Below, piece by piece: positions 7,771-17,381 of a DNA stretch of 64,000 bases. Both the position numbers and the translations under genes were made by a program. The stretch is from Bradyrhizobium sp. CB82 (GTDB taxonomy: Bacteria; Pseudomonadota; Alphaproteobacteria; Rhizobiales; Xanthobacteraceae). The stretch lies in the NCBI RefSeq assembly GCF_029714405.1, contig NZ_CP121650.1:248001-312000 (forward strand). The letters are read 5' to 3'. Numbering within the stretch: the stretch's first letter is position 1; each line of letters begins with the position of its first letter. The notes under the pieces were generated by a model. That model worked only from the letters and a program-made list of their open reading frames with translations, searched no databases and was not told the origin of the DNA.

Positions 7771-9522
7771 CTATTGTCCCTCGGCAGCAGAGCCCCGTGT
7801 GCGCGGGTCGGGCGCGCCGAACGGCCCGCTCGGCGTCACCGCGATCGAGTTGGCCGATGTCTGGCCCATCGGCTCGACGACGATGTGACCCATCGCCTTC
7901 AGCTCGAACAGCACGTCGTCGGAAAAGCCGCGTTCGACGCGCACTTCATCCGGCAGCCATTGGTGATGCAGCCGCGGCGCTGCGACGGCAGCGGCGACAT
8001 CCATATGATAGTCGAGCACGTTGACGATCACCTGGAGCACCGTCGAAATGATACGGCTGCCGCCGGGCGAGCCCGTCACCAGCACCGGCTTGCCGTCCTT
8101 CAGGACGATGGTCGGCGACATCGAGGACAGCGGCCGCTTGCCCGGCCCCGGCAGATTTGCCTCGTAGCCGACGAGGCCATAGGCGTTGGCGGCGCCTGGC
8201 GCTGCGGTGAAATCGTCGAGCTCGTTGTTGAGCAGCACGCCGGTGCCGTCGGCGACGAGGCCGACGCCGTAGCTGAAGTTCAGCGTATAGGTGTTGCTCA
8301 CCGCATTGCCGCGGCTGTCGACGACGGAGAAATGCGTGGTGTTGCTGCCTTCGCGCGGCGGTGTCGCGCGCGCCGCGATCTCTTTCGCCGGCGTGGCCCT
8401 GTCGGCGCTGATGCCGGCGCGGAGCTTCGCCGCATAGTCCTTGGCGATCAGGGTCTCGATCGGCGCCTCGACGAAAGCCGGATCGCCGAGATAGCGCGCG
8501 CGATCCGCATAGGCGCGCTTCATGGCTTCGATCAGCAGATGCAGCGAGGCCGGCGAGCCCTGCTTCAGGTCCGAGAGCTGAAAGCCTTCCAGGATGTTCA
8601 GGGCCTCCACCAGAACCACGCCACCCGATGACGGCTGCGGCATCGAGACGATGTCGAAGCCGCGGTAGCTTCCCCGCACCGGCTCGCGGATGACGGGCTC
8701 GTATGACCGCAGATCATCTGGAGTCATGATGCCGCCGGCATCGGTGACGGTTTTGGCGAGCTTTTCGGCGATCGGTCCCTCGTAAAATCCGCGCGGGCCT
8801 CGGGCGGCTATGGTGGACAGCGTCTCAGCCAAATCGCCTTGCACCAGCCGGTCATTCTCTTGCAGCGGCGTGCCGTCCGGTCGCGAGAAGATTTTCGCCG
8901 ACGCCGGCCAGCGGGCTAGTCGCTTGTGCGCGCCCGGCAGTGTGTCGGCGATGTCGTCGCTGATGACGAAACCGTCGCGGGCGAGCGAAATCGCGGGCTT
9001 CAGCAACTGCGCCAGCGTGAATTGGCCGGAGCCGTATTTCTCCAGCGCCAGCGCCAGCCCCGCGACCGTACCAGGCACGCCGATGCCGAGCGCGGAGTCG
9101 CGCGACTTCGCGATGTCCGGCTTGCCGTCGGCGCCGAGGAAGATATCTGATGTGGTCGCGCTTGTTGCGGTCTCGCGATAGTCGATTGCGATGTCCTGCT
9201 TGCGGTCGGCTGAGTGGATCACCATGAAGCCGCCGCCGCCGATATTGCCGGCCCGCGGATAGGTCACGGCCATGGCGAAACCGGTCGCGACCGCGGCGTC
9301 CACCGCGTTGCCGCCACTCCGCAGGATGTCTGCGCCGATCTGCGCGGAGATCCTTTCCTGCGCCACCACCATGCCATGCTCGGCGGCGATGGCGTGAACG
9401 GTGTCGAGCGCTGGCGGCTGGTAGATGCGGCGCGCATCCTGAGCGCGCGCCGGGAACAGGCAGATACCTAGAATCGCGATGGCGGCTACGACTTTTCGTC
9501 GTGCCAGAACTAACGACATCAT
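7771..9522 (-). CDS. ggt: Gamma-glutamyltransferase precursor
   Basis: A 583-residue secreted N-terminal nucleophile hydrolase. A signal peptide (LARRKVVAAIAILGICLF, cut after ARA) leads to the large subunit with YRETA for glutamate binding. The autocleavage site is in GSNTTHFSVVD, where Thr395 becomes the nucleophile and N-terminus of the small subunit. The small subunit has GVLLNNELDDF and PLSSMSPTIV, then GSPGGSRI. It splits glutathione and other gamma-glutamyl compounds in the periplasm. Two adjacent ATGs (9522, 9519) can start; GGTGGA lies upstream. Divergent from an MFS gene. Confidence 0.93.
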   Translation of the reverse strand: MMSLVLARRKVVAAIAILGICLFPARAQDARRIYQPPALDTVHAIAAEHGMVVAQERISAQIGADILRSGGNAVDAAVATGFAMAVTYPRAGNIGGGGFMVIHSADRKQDIAIDYRETATSATTSDIFLGADGKPDIAKSRDSALGIGVPGTVAGLALALEKYGSGQFTLAQLLKPAISLARDGFVISDDIADTLPGAHKRLARWPASAKIFSRPDGTPLQENDRLVQGDLAETLSTIAARGPRGFYEGPIAEKLAKTVTDAGGIMTPDDLRSYEPVIREPVRGSYRGFDIVSMPQPSSGGVVLVEALNILEGFQLSDLKQGSPASLHLLIEAMKRAYADRARYLGDPAFVEAPIETLIAKDYAAKLRAGISADRATPAKEIAARATPPREGSNTTHFSVVDSRGNAVSNTYTLNFSYGVGLVADGTGVLLNNELDDFTAAPGAANAYGLVGYEANLPGPGKRPLSSMSPTIVLKDGKPVLVTGSPGGSRIISTVLQVIVNVLDYHMDVAAAVAAPRLHHQWLPDEVRVERGFSDDVLFELKAMGHIVVEPMGQTSANSIAVTPSGPFGAPDPRTRGSAAEGQ

Positions 9523-9625
9523 CAAAATTCCACCGCGCCTTCCTTCTGCTGTGTCTTGTTTTTGCCTTGTCTTGGCGCCACTCCACAGCCGTCGCGGCAA
9601 TGCTATACCGGTTGCGCCAAGTGGG

Positions 9626-9659
9626 GCAAAACTGTTCGTGATGCAAAACTGTTCGTGAT
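9626..9659. repeat. Perfect tandem duplication of a 17 bp unit in a divergent promoter region
   Basis: GCAAAACTGTTCGTGAT occurs twice head to tail (9626-9642, 9643-9659). The copy ends one base before the ribosome-binding site AAGGA of the MFS gene. It could be a recent slippage event or a doubled binding site. Confidence 0.9.
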
Positions 9660-9670
9660 AAGGAATGCTG

Positions 9671-11098
9671 ATGACGACGATCGCGTCTGATGCCGATATG
9701 GCCGACACGGAGCGGACCTATCCGCCGCGCGCCGCCGTCGTCAGCTGGATTTTCTTCGACTGGGCTGCGCAGCCCTATTTCACCCTGATCACGACATTCG
9801 TCTTCGCGCCCTATTTCGCCACCAGCGTCGCGCCGGACCCTGCGACCGGACAATCGCTGTGGGGATTCGCGATGGCGGCGGCCGGCATGGTCATTGCGCT
9901 CCTGTCGCCGGTGCTGGGCGCCATCGCCGACGCCGCGGGCCGGCGCAAGCCCTGGATTGCGGCGTTCGGCGCCATGCTGGTGCTGGGTTCCTGCGCGCTG
10001 TGGATCGGCAAGCCCGGCGACGCCAGCATCATTCCCGCGTTGCTCGCCGCGGTGGCGCTCGCCAGCGTCGGTGCGGAGTTCGCGACCGTCTTCAACAATG
10101 CGATGATGCCGACACTGGTGCCGCCGGAGCGCATCGGGCGGCTCTCCGGCAATGGCTGGGCCACCGGCTATGTCGGCGGCATCATCAGCCTGATCATCGT
10201 GCTTGGCTTCCTCGCCGCGAATCCAGAGACCGGACGCACGCTGCTCGGCTTCACGCCGCTGTTCGGGCTCGATCCGGCCACGCATCAAGGCGATCGCATC
10301 ACCGGGCCGCTGACGGGACTCTGGTTCATCGTGTTCGTGACGCCGATGTTCGTGTTCACGCCGGATTACCCGGCCAAGCGTCCGGTGCGCCAGGCGCTGC
10401 GCGCCGGCCTTGCACAACTGAAGCAGTCGCTCGGCGAACTGCCGCGGCAGCAATCGCTGGCGACGTTCCTGCTCGCCAACATGATCTACAGCGACGGCCT
10501 CGTCTCGCTGTTCGCCTTCGGCGGCATCTACGCCGCCGGCACGTTCGGCTGGCAGACGATCCAGATCGGCACCTTCGGCATCATCTTGGCGATCGCTGGC
10601 ACCTTCGGCGCATGGCTCGGCGGCAAGCTCGACGATCTGCTGGGACCGAAGCGCGTGATCGCCGGCAGCATGCTGGTCCTCTTGCTGTCGCTCGCCGCGA
10701 TCCTGCTGGTCGACAAGGATTCGATCCTGTTCATCAAGGTCGCCTCGCCCGAGCCGGGCGGCACCCTGTTCGCGGGCGCGGCCGAACGCGCCTATCTCGT
10801 GCTGGGCTGTCTGATCGGCGCTGCCGGCGGCCCGCTCCAGGCCGCCTCGCGCACGCTCCTCATCCGTCTCGCGCCAAAGGACCGCATCGCGCAGTATTTC
10901 GGCCTGTTCGCGCTGACCGGAAAGGTGACATCCTTTATCGGCCCGCTTCTGATCGGCGCAATCACGGCCGGGACCGCGAGCCAGAAGGCCGGCATGGGCG
11001 TGCTGGTGGTGTTCTTCGCCGCGGGGCTCGCGCTGTTGATGCGGGTGAGGGAGCAGCCGCCTCCACTGTCGTCATTCCGGGGCATCGCGGAGCGATGA
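9671..11098 (+). CDS. MFS transporter, UMF1/Atg22-like family
   Basis: A 475-residue membrane protein with about 12 segments. The N-terminal WIFFDWAAQPYFTLITTFVF is the signature of the UMF1/Atg22-like branch of MFS, whose eukaryotic members export amino acids from vacuoles; the bacterial substrate is unknown. The loop motif AIADAAGRRKPWI follows helix 2. ATG 9671 is preferred to ATG 9665 because AAGGA at 9659-9663 is then seven bases away. The last nine codons (SSFRGIAER and stop) lie inside a dispersed repeat, so the native C-terminus has been replaced or extended. Confidence 0.85.
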   Translation: MTTIASDADMADTERTYPPRAAVVSWIFFDWAAQPYFTLITTFVFAPYFATSVAPDPATGQSLWGFAMAAAGMVIALLSPVLGAIADAAGRRKPWIAAFGAMLVLGSCALWIGKPGDASIIPALLAAVALASVGAEFATVFNNAMMPTLVPPERIGRLSGNGWATGYVGGIISLIIVLGFLAANPETGRTLLGFTPLFGLDPATHQGDRITGPLTGLWFIVFVTPMFVFTPDYPAKRPVRQALRAGLAQLKQSLGELPRQQSLATFLLANMIYSDGLVSLFAFGGIYAAGTFGWQTIQIGTFGIILAIAGTFGAWLGGKLDDLLGPKRVIAGSMLVLLLSLAAILLVDKDSILFIKVASPEPGGTLFAGAAERAYLVLGCLIGAAGGPLQAASRTLLIRLAPKDRIAQYFGLFALTGKVTSFIGPLLIGAITAGTASQKAGMGVLVVFFAAGLALLMRVREQPPPLSSFRGIAER

Positions 11099-11180
11099 AC
11101 TCTGGTGCGCAAATGCGCACCAGAGAATGCCGATGTTGCTGCGCGAGATTTCCGGGTTCGCGCTGGCGCGCCGGAATGAC
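11071..11180. repeat. Dispersed palindromic repeat, family A
   Basis: It begins GTCATTCCGGGGCATCGCGG and ends GCGCGCCGGAATGAC, with an internal inner hairpin TCTGGTGCGCAAATGCGCACCAGA. It overlaps the 3' end of the MFS gene and lies before the convergent purH end, where it may act as a bidirectional terminator. Confidence 0.85.
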
Positions 11181-11187
11181 AAGTAGA

Positions 11188-12780
11188 TCAATGCCGGAAA
11201 TGCCGCGTGCCGGTGAACACCATGGCGATGCCGTGCTCGTCGGCAGCCTTGATCACCTCGTCGTCGCGCATCGAGCCACCGGGCTGCACAACGGCGGTGG
11301 CGCCGGCCTCGATGCATGCGAGCATGCCGTCGGCGAACGGGAAGAACGCATCGGATGCTACGACCGATCCCTTGGTGAGGGGCTCGGCGAGCTTCAGCTC
11401 GTGCGCCGCCTCCTGGGCCTTCCGCGCCGCGATCCGCGCCGAATCGACCCGGCTCATCTGGCCCGCGCCGATGCCGACGGTCGCGAGATCCTTGGCGTAG
11501 ATGATGGTGTTGGACTTGACGTGCTTTGCCACCCGGAACGCGAATTTCAGGTCGCGCATCTCGGCGTCGGTCGGCGCGCGCTTGGTGACCACCTTGAACG
11601 TCATGTCGTCGACCACGGCGTTGTCGCGGCTCTGCACGAGCAAGCCGCCGGCAACAGTCTTGGCGGTGAGACCCGCCGAACGCGGGTCGGGCAGGCCGCC
11701 GGCGAGCAGCAGGCGCAGATTCTTGCGCGCGCCGATGATGGCGATCGCTTCCTCGCTGGCATCGGGTGCGATGATCACCTCGGTGAAGATTTTTGTGATC
11801 TCGCGCGCGGTGTCCGCATCGAGCGCGCGGTTCATCGCGATGATGCCGCCAAAGGCGGAGGTCGAGTCGCAGGCGAGGGCCATGCGATACGCGGTGACGA
11901 GGTCGGGACCTTCCGCGACGCCGCAGGGATTGGCGTGCTTGACGATGACGCAGGCCGCGGTGCGCTTGGCGTCGAACTCGCCGATGCACTCATAGGCCGC
12001 GTCGGTGTCGTTGATGTTGTTGTAGGAGAGCTCCTTGCCCTGCAACTGCCGCGCGGTCGAGACGCCGGGCCGCTTGTCAGGCGTCGCATAGAACGCGGCG
12101 GTCTGGTGCGGGTTCTCGCCATAGCGCAGCGCCTGGATCAGCCTGCCGCCAAAGGCGCGGTAGTCGGGCGCATCGATCTCGAGCTGACGGTTGAACCAGT
12201 TTGAGATCGCGGCATCATAGGCGCCGGTGCGGGCATAGGCCTTGGCGGCGAGGCGCCGGCGCAGCTTCAGCGTGGTCGCACCGTTGTTGGCGGCGAGCTC
12301 ATCGAGCACGGCCTGATAGTCTTGCGCTTCGACGACGACGGCGACATCGTCATGATTTTTGGCCGCGGCGCGGATCATCGCGGGACCGCCGATGTCGATG
12401 TTCTCGATGCACTCTTCAAAACCGGCGCCCTTGTCGACGGTTGCCTCGAACGGATAGAGGTTGACGACGAGCAGATCGATCGGCGCAATCCCGTGCGTCT
12501 TCATCGCCTCCGCATGTTCCTTGTTGTCCCGGATCGCGAGCAGACCGCCATGCACCTTCGGATGCAGCGTCTTGACGCGGCCGTCCATCATCTCGGGGAA
12601 GCCGGTGAGCTCGGAGACGTCCTTCACCTTGAGGCCGGCTTGCGCGATCGCCTTGGCGGTACCGCCGGTCGACACCAGCTCGACGCCATGGGCGGAAAGC
12701 GCCTTGGCGAATTCGATCAGGCCGGTCTTGTCGGAAACGGAGAGCAGGGCGCGGGTGACGCGGCGGGGATGATCAGTCAT
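11188..12780 (-). CDS. purH: Bifunctional AICAR transformylase/IMP cyclohydrolase
   Basis: A 530-residue protein of normal length that performs the last two steps of purine synthesis. The N-terminal IMP cyclohydrolase domain has [20 protein letters not shown] and [20 protein letters not shown]. The C-terminal transformylase domain has [13 protein letters not shown], the catalytic KHANPCG and [10 protein letters not shown], and ends GTRHFRH. ATG 12780 (MTDHPRRV) is preferred to the TTG two codons upstream. It is followed on the same strand, upstream, by the heparinase-like gene after a 165 bp gap, an arrangement conserved in Bradyrhizobium-like genomes. Confidence 0.97.
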   Translation of the reverse strand: MTDHPRRVTRALLSVSDKTGLIEFAKALSAHGVELVSTGGTAKAIAQAGLKVKDVSELTGFPEMMDGRVKTLHPKVHGGLLAIRDNKEHAEAMKTHGIAPIDLLVVNLYPFEATVDKGAGFEECIENIDIGGPAMIRAAAKNHDDVAVVVEAQDYQAVLDELAANNGATTLKLRRRLAAKAYARTGAYDAAISNWFNRQLEIDAPDYRAFGGRLIQALRYGENPHQTAAFYATPDKRPGVSTARQLQGKELSYNNINDTDAAYECIGEFDAKRTAACVIVKHANPCGVAEGPDLVTAYRMALACDSTSAFGGIIAMNRALDADTAREITKIFTEVIIAPDASEEAIAIIGARKNLRLLLAGGLPDPRSAGLTAKTVAGGLLVQSRDNAVVDDMTFKVVTKRAPTDAEMRDLKFAFRVAKHVKSNTIIYAKDLATVGIGAGQMSRVDSARIAARKAQEAAHELKLAEPLTKGSVVASDAFFPFADGMLACIEAGATAVVQPGGSMRDDEVIKAADEHGIAMVFTGTRHFRH

Positions 12781-12945
12781 GGGCAAGATCCTCTGTGTGG
12801 GGAGTACCTATGCCCAGGCGCGCGGCAGATATGTCCCGCGCTTCCCGATGGTGCTCCATCCAAGGTCGCCAGTCGCGCGAGCGGGTGCTCGTTACCAGCT
12901 TTCGACGCTCTTCACAACGGCTAGATAGACGCGAGCCGCGCGCGT

Positions 12946-14703
12946 TTACAGCGGAAGTTCCGGCTCGCGCCGGGCGTTGCGGCGGGCATTGGTGACCGCC
13001 GGCGAGGCGGTGGAGCGGACAAAGCTCCAGCGGATGGAGGGGGTCTGGCGTGCGTCCTGCCGGATCACGATCTGCGCGGTGCGGCGCGGCCCGTCATTGC
13101 CGGCCAGGAATACGCTGTCCTCGAGCTCGACCTTGTCATCGAGCGCCTCGAAGGTCCAGACTTCGCGGTTCGGCAGCACCAGCATCACGCCGCGGGCGTC
13201 CGACAGCCGGCTCGCCTTCACCGCCGGGTGCAGGTGGAAGCGCAGCGCGAAATCGGTATTCGCGCCCTTGAGCCGCGCGCCTTGCGGCGGTGACAGCGTG
13301 TCCTCGCCGTCGAGCCGCGTGCCGTCATTGGCGACCATCACCACACGCCGGTGGATCACGCCAAACTTGGCGAGATAGCCGTCATGGGACGTCGTCAGCA
13401 GCGTGCCGTTCGCCACGACCTCGCGAAAATTCTCAACCACCGCCGGCCCGCTGATCACGGGTGCGCCGTGCAACAGCTTCTTCATTGCCGACAGCTGGAC
13501 GAACTGGCAGGACGATGTTTCGTGATAGGTCAGCGTGGAGTGCGCCGCGGTGCCGCGCGCGAACGGCCGCCAATTGTCGCGTCCCGTCGTCGGCATGCCG
13601 CAATTGGTCACGATGCGGCTCGTGCCCGAGGATAATTCGAACGACAGGCAGCCGGCATGGGCGTCGTGGCTGACATTGGCCGGCGGCGGCGCGCCGGTAT
13701 CCATGATCAGCGTCAACGCTCCGGCGTCGAGACGCTGGAAGCCGGTGTGCGGCATGGTCGCCATCGGCGCGCCATGGGTATCGTCATAGGCGAGCAGCGT
13801 GGCGAGCAGATCCGACGGCGTCGCGCTCATGCCGTTGAACAGCGCAAAGTTGCCGTCGCCGTGCCGGAAGAAACGCAGCATCGGCATCATGCGGTCGATC
13901 GCGTTGAGGAGCGCCGGCGGCGGCGCGATGTTGCGCGCCGCAAAGGTCTGCCGCAGCGGCAGCAAATCGATCAGGAGCTCGATCAATGCGCCTGGATTAC
14001 GGGAGATGTGTCCGCCGTCGGGGAGGATCTGGCGTTGCAACTCGTCGGACAGTTTGCGCGAGGCGCTGCGGATATGGCGCGCCTGGTTGGCAAGGCACAA
14101 CGAGGCGTAGCAGAGCGCGATCAACACTTGCAGCCGCGGCACCCCGTCCGGGATGTCGACCATGGTGAAACGGAGATAGCGGAGCTCGCGCGCGATCGCC
14201 CGCAAGTAACGGCGATAGAATTTGTTGTCGGTGTCACCCAGCACCAGCGGTGCCTGCGACAGCAGCGAGATCACGCGCCGAGCCAGCACGTCGGCGCGGC
14301 GGGCCACGGCCCGGCGCTTGTTGGCGGGATTGGAGATCCAGTCCTCGACCAGCGAGCGGGCATTGGCCCGGGTCAGCGCGGTGTCGGCGGCGCGCAAATG
14401 GCGCAGCCAGCCGAAGCCGAGCAGGGCGACCTCCCAGTCTTCCGACGGCGGCTCGAGATCGAAGATCGAGCGGCCATGGCAATTGACAATCTTGCCGGCG
14501 AACACGAATCGCCCGGCATAGATCTCCGCCGCGCGGGTGGCATCCGCGGTGCGTAAATCGTGCGGCGCGATGATCAGCCGGTCGGTGCGGCCCGGCCACA
14601 GCCGCGACAGCGTCACGGAACCGCCGCTCGCGCGCGCAAGCATGTTCCGCGCGAAGCGGTTCATGACCAGCGTCGAGATGCGTCTGCGTTGAGCGACCGA
14701 CAC
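12946..14703 (-). CDS. Heparinase II/III family protein
   Basis: A 585-residue protein. The N-terminal alpha/alpha toroid region includes LLGFGWLRHLRAA and WISNPANKRR. The C-terminal beta-sandwich region has HDAHAGCLSFELSSGTSRIV and HSTLTYHETSS, which match the heparinase II/III-like domain. Members are polysaccharide lyases or binding proteins, and the rhizobial ones next to purH are uncharacterised. No clear signal peptide is seen. GTG 14703 has AAGGCAAGG just upstream; ATG 14664 is an alternative. The gene probably shares transcription with rsmB upstream (118 bp gap). Confidence 0.85.
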   Translation of the reverse strand: MSVAQRRRISTLVMNRFARNMLARASGGSVTLSRLWPGRTDRLIIAPHDLRTADATRAAEIYAGRFVFAGKIVNCHGRSIFDLEPPSEDWEVALLGFGWLRHLRAADTALTRANARSLVEDWISNPANKRRAVARRADVLARRVISLLSQAPLVLGDTDNKFYRRYLRAIARELRYLRFTMVDIPDGVPRLQVLIALCYASLCLANQARHIRSASRKLSDELQRQILPDGGHISRNPGALIELLIDLLPLRQTFAARNIAPPPALLNAIDRMMPMLRFFRHGDGNFALFNGMSATPSDLLATLLAYDDTHGAPMATMPHTGFQRLDAGALTLIMDTGAPPPANVSHDAHAGCLSFELSSGTSRIVTNCGMPTTGRDNWRPFARGTAAHSTLTYHETSSCQFVQLSAMKKLLHGAPVISGPAVVENFREVVANGTLLTTSHDGYLAKFGVIHRRVVMVANDGTRLDGEDTLSPPQGARLKGANTDFALRFHLHPAVKASRLSDARGVMLVLPNREVWTFEALDDKVELEDSVFLAGNDGPRRTAQIVIRQDARQTPSIRWSFVRSTASPAVTNARRNARREPELPL

Positions 14704-14821
14704 GCCTTGCCTTGAAGGGGGAGAGGATTCCTGACGAATCCTTTTAATCCCAAAATCGGCCGGCTGACACCACCTTGAAAGGCGGCGAATCAGCATCGGC
14801 TACGCAAAATCCGGTGCAAAA

Positions 14822-16168
14822 TCAGGATTTAACGAGCCGGGCGGCGAAGAATCCGTCGAGCCCGCCGAGCCGTGGGTCGGCGTTTGGCAGGTGGCTCGGC
14901 AGGGTCCTCAGGTCGCCGTCGGCGGTAATGATCTCAGCCAGCCCTGCGACCTCGGACGGCTGGATCGCTACGCGGCGCAGCGCCGGTTCGGCGGCCAGCA
15001 GCGCGGCGATCGCCTGCTCGCCTTCCTCAGGCTCCAGCGAGCAGGTGCAATAGACCAGCGTTCCACCCGGTTTGAGCAGCGAGACGGATTTGCCCAGCAG
15101 GCGCTGCTGAAGTGCCGTGAGCGCCGCAATGTCGGACTCCTGGCGCAGCCAGGCCACATCAGGATGGCGGCGGATCGTGCCGGTCGAAGTGCAGGGCGCA
15201 TCGATCAGGATGCCGTCAAAACTTTGCGGCGGACCCGCCCATTCCACGGCGTCGGCGACGACTGTTTCGGCCCGCAACGACAGCCGCGCCAGGTTCTCGC
15301 GCAGCCGTGCCACGCGCGCCGGCGAACGGTCTACAGCGACAACATTCGCGCCGGCGTGAACCAGCTGGGCCGTCTTGCCGCCGGGAGCGGCGCAGAGATC
15401 GGCGATGGATTTGCCGGCGACATCGCCGAACAACCGGGCCGGCAGTGCGGCCGCGGCGTCCTGAACCCACCATTGTCCCTCGCTGAAACCGGGCAGCATG
15501 GTCACCGAGCCGTGCAGCAGCGTACGCACGGTTCCGGTCGGCAGTGCCTCGCCATGCAGGCGGCTCGCCCATTGCGCGGCATCCGACTTCACGGTCAGAT
15601 CGAGTGAGGGCTCATGGCCGAGCGCGAGCGCCATCTCGCGCGCGGTCGCCTCACCATAATGCGTGCTCCAGCGCGCAAGCAGCCAGGGCGGCAGGTCGAG
15701 CGATTGCGTCGCGACTTCCTCCACCAGCGCCTTGCCCTCGCGCGCGCAGCGGCGCAGCACGGCATTGACGAGGCCGGCATAGCGCGCGGCACGGCGGTCG
15801 GATTGCACCAGGCGCACCGAGAGATCGACGGCCGCGTGATCGGGAACATCCATCCAGAGAATTTGCGCAGCGCCGATCAGAAGCGCGCTTTGCGCGCGCG
15901 GTGCCTCGGCAGGGATGCCCTTGTCGAGCAGACGCGACAGCACGTGGCCGAGCGTGCCGAGCCGGCGCAGGACAGTCGCCACCATGCGCCGCATCAGCGC
16001 GCGGTCGCGATCGGCGAGCGTCTTCAGTCCGGGATGGGCGCCGCCCCCATCGAGCTGGTCGTCCAGCGTGCGGCGCTTATGGAGGACACCATCGACGATG
16101 TCGGCGGCGATCCGGCGCGCCGCGAGACCAGGCACTTCGGTCGGTGGAGCAAAACGTTGAGACGGCAT
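14822..16168 (-). CDS. rsmB: RsmB-family rRNA (cytosine-C5)-methyltransferase
   Basis: A 448-residue protein with an N-terminal NusB-like RNA-binding domain (about 20-150, with HKRRTLDDQLD and the VNAVLRR motif) and a C-terminal SAM-dependent methyltransferase domain. The SAM-binding loop is DLCAAPGGKTAQL, and the paired Cys of m5C enzymes are in DAPCTSTGTIRRHPDV and YCTCSLEPEEGE. It methylates C967 of 16S rRNA in known members. ATG 16168 begins MPSQRFAPP; the longer frame upstream reads an Arg-rich non-conserved stretch. Confidence 0.92.
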   Translation of the reverse strand: MPSQRFAPPTEVPGLAARRIAADIVDGVLHKRRTLDDQLDGGGAHPGLKTLADRDRALMRRMVATVLRRLGTLGHVLSRLLDKGIPAEAPRAQSALLIGAAQILWMDVPDHAAVDLSVRLVQSDRRAARYAGLVNAVLRRCAREGKALVEEVATQSLDLPPWLLARWSTHYGEATAREMALALGHEPSLDLTVKSDAAQWASRLHGEALPTGTVRTLLHGSVTMLPGFSEGQWWVQDAAAALPARLFGDVAGKSIADLCAAPGGKTAQLVHAGANVVAVDRSPARVARLRENLARLSLRAETVVADAVEWAGPPQSFDGILIDAPCTSTGTIRRHPDVAWLRQESDIAALTALQQRLLGKSVSLLKPGGTLVYCTCSLEPEEGEQAIAALLAAEPALRRVAIQPSEVAGLAEIITADGDLRTLPSHLPNADPRLGGLDGFFAARLVKS

Positions 16169-16235
16169 GCGAAGGTAAGGTTCTGAGCGAGCGGCAGTTC
16201 CGCCGTGAGGGCGCATGCCTTAAGAAGCGCATCTG

Positions 16236-16253
16236 TGGCATGCGAATATGCCA
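16236..16253. promoter_or_regulatory. Perfect inverted repeat upstream of rsmB
   Basis: TGGCAT-6 bp-ATGCCA (16236-16253) sits about 70 bp ahead of the rsmB start and 107 bp ahead of the divergent DUF1674 gene. It has the form of a dimeric regulator site, but nothing else identifies it. Confidence 0.35.
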
Positions 16254-16359
16254 AATGTAAGAATCGACTCTGGTTTTTTCAGCCAGCATGACGATCTCTG
16301 CCACAAGCGCTGTGTTTTTTGGATCGCGCGCGGCGCGCGCCTGGGCTAGGAAGCCAGAG

Positions 16360-16566
16360 ATGAACGACACTCCCTCAAGCCCGCCCCAGCGCAAGCCGCT
16401 CACGCCGGCCGCCCAGCGCGCGTTGGCGGAAGCTGAGGCACGCCGGCAGGCGGCTGAGGCCAATGCCAATGCCAAAGCCGCGCCCAAGGAGTTGCAGGGT
16501 CCGAAAGGGCCCGAGCCCACGCGTTTCGGCGACTGGGAGCGCAAGGGCATCGCCTCGGATTTCTGA
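16360..16566 (+). CDS. DUF1674 protein, SDHAF4-like succinate dehydrogenase assembly factor
   Basis: A 68-residue soluble protein. The first 45 residues are a low-complexity Ala/Glu/Pro-rich helix. The C-terminus GPKGPEPTRFGDWERKGIAS then DF is the invariant DUF1674 signature shared with mitochondrial SDHAF4 (Sdh8), which binds flavinylated SdhA before assembly of complex II. By homology it should assist succinate dehydrogenase in the cytoplasm; sdh genes are not in the window. ATG 16360 is the first Met near the family start, and a longer frame upstream lacks similarity. Confidence 0.87.
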   Translation: MNDTPSSPPQRKPLTPAAQRALAEAEARRQAAEANANAKAAPKELQGPKGPEPTRFGDWERKGIASDF

Positions 16567-16646
16567 GACCGGGCTGTCTCTTGCCGGCTGACTAAAGCGC
16601 GACGAGATTGAGATCAATCGTCATCCCGCGTTGGATTATTGATCGC

Positions 16647-16721
16647 GCATGGTCTCCGGCAAACGCGTTCCGCGTTTGCCGCGAGGGAAAACCGCTTCGC
16701 ACTTTTCCGGATCATGCTTTA
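16647..16721. repeat. Dispersed palindromic repeat, family C (inverted copy)
   Basis: GCATGGTCTCCGGCAAACGC then GTTCCGCGTTTGCCGCGAGG, ending TTTTCCGGATCATGCTT. The order is inverted relative to the copies at 40724 and 58549. The core GGCAAACGCGTTCCGCGTTTGCC is itself a hairpin. Confidence 0.8.
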
Positions 16722-16731
16722 GCCTCGGCCG

Positions 16732-17328
16732 ATGTCGTCCCGCGACCGAATCACTCCGTATCGGCCCTCGTTCAGCGGCGCGCCATTTGGCCGCCGCTTT
16801 GCGGGCCTGCTGCCATGGATGTTCGTGGTCGTTGTCGTGACGGCGATCGTGCTCACCTACCGGCATGGCACGAACTGGCCCGTTCCGCATGTCGGGGATG
16901 ACCGGGCGCAGGATGCCGAGATCGTGTTGCAGCACGCCGGCAAGGCTGACGTCCGCTACGGCGTGGACGTGATCCGCACCATCGACGGCGACACCTTTGT
17001 CGCGCGCGTGCACCAACAGGATGGCCGTGATCTCGTCACGCGGGTCCGCTTGCGCGGCATCGATGCGCCTGAGCTGAAGGCGTCCTGCCGCGCGGAACTG
17101 GAGAAGGCCGAGGCCGCGACGGACGCGCTGCGCAATCTGCTGCGTGAGGGCGGCATCGCCATCTACAATATCGGACCGGACAAATATCAAGGCCGCATCG
17201 TTGCCGACGTCGCGACAAAGCGCACGGCCAACGTCTCGCCGGCGCTGCTCGCGGGCGGTTATACGCGCAGCTATAACGGTGGCCATCGCGAGGGCTGGTG
17301 CGCGCGCGGCTGGCGTTTCTGGCACTAA
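16732..17328 (+). CDS. Membrane-anchored thermonuclease-family (SNase-like) protein
   Basis: A 198-residue protein with one N-terminal transmembrane helix (about residues 25-43, PWMFVVVVVTAIVLTY) and a short staphylococcal-nuclease-type domain outside. Catalytic features are present: IDGDTFVAR with the calcium-binding Asp, RVRLRGIDAPEL with Arg and Glu, and KYQGRIVADV with the second Arg. The domain suggests Ca-dependent cleavage of nucleic acid in the periplasm, though many such proteins are untested. ATG 16732 follows repeat family C, so the promoter must lie within or just after that repeat. Confidence 0.85.
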   Translation: MSSRDRITPYRPSFSGAPFGRRFAGLLPWMFVVVVVTAIVLTYRHGTNWPVPHVGDDRAQDAEIVLQHAGKADVRYGVDVIRTIDGDTFVARVHQQDGRDLVTRVRLRGIDAPELKASCRAELEKAEAATDALRNLLREGGIAIYNIGPDKYQGRIVADVATKRTANVSPALLAGGYTRSYNGGHREGWCARGWRFWH

Positions 17329-17332
17329 AAAA

Positions 17333-17356
17333 GCCGCGCAGAAAGCGCGGCCTTTA
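17333..17356 (+). terminator. Rho-independent terminator, possibly bidirectional
   Basis: GCCGCGC (17333-17339), loop AGAAA, GCGCGGC (17345-17351), then TTTAT. An A-run precedes it (17326-17332), so it could also end the convergent L,D-transpeptidase transcript. Confidence 0.8.
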
Positions 17357-17381
17357 TCGTTCGCCTTGATGCAAATCGATC

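Noticed and set aside
9859..12204. 781-codon open frame on the plus strand
   Set aside because: It runs in another frame of the MFS gene and antisense to purH; its translation is Arg/Ala/His-rich noise, and both overlapped genes are certain.
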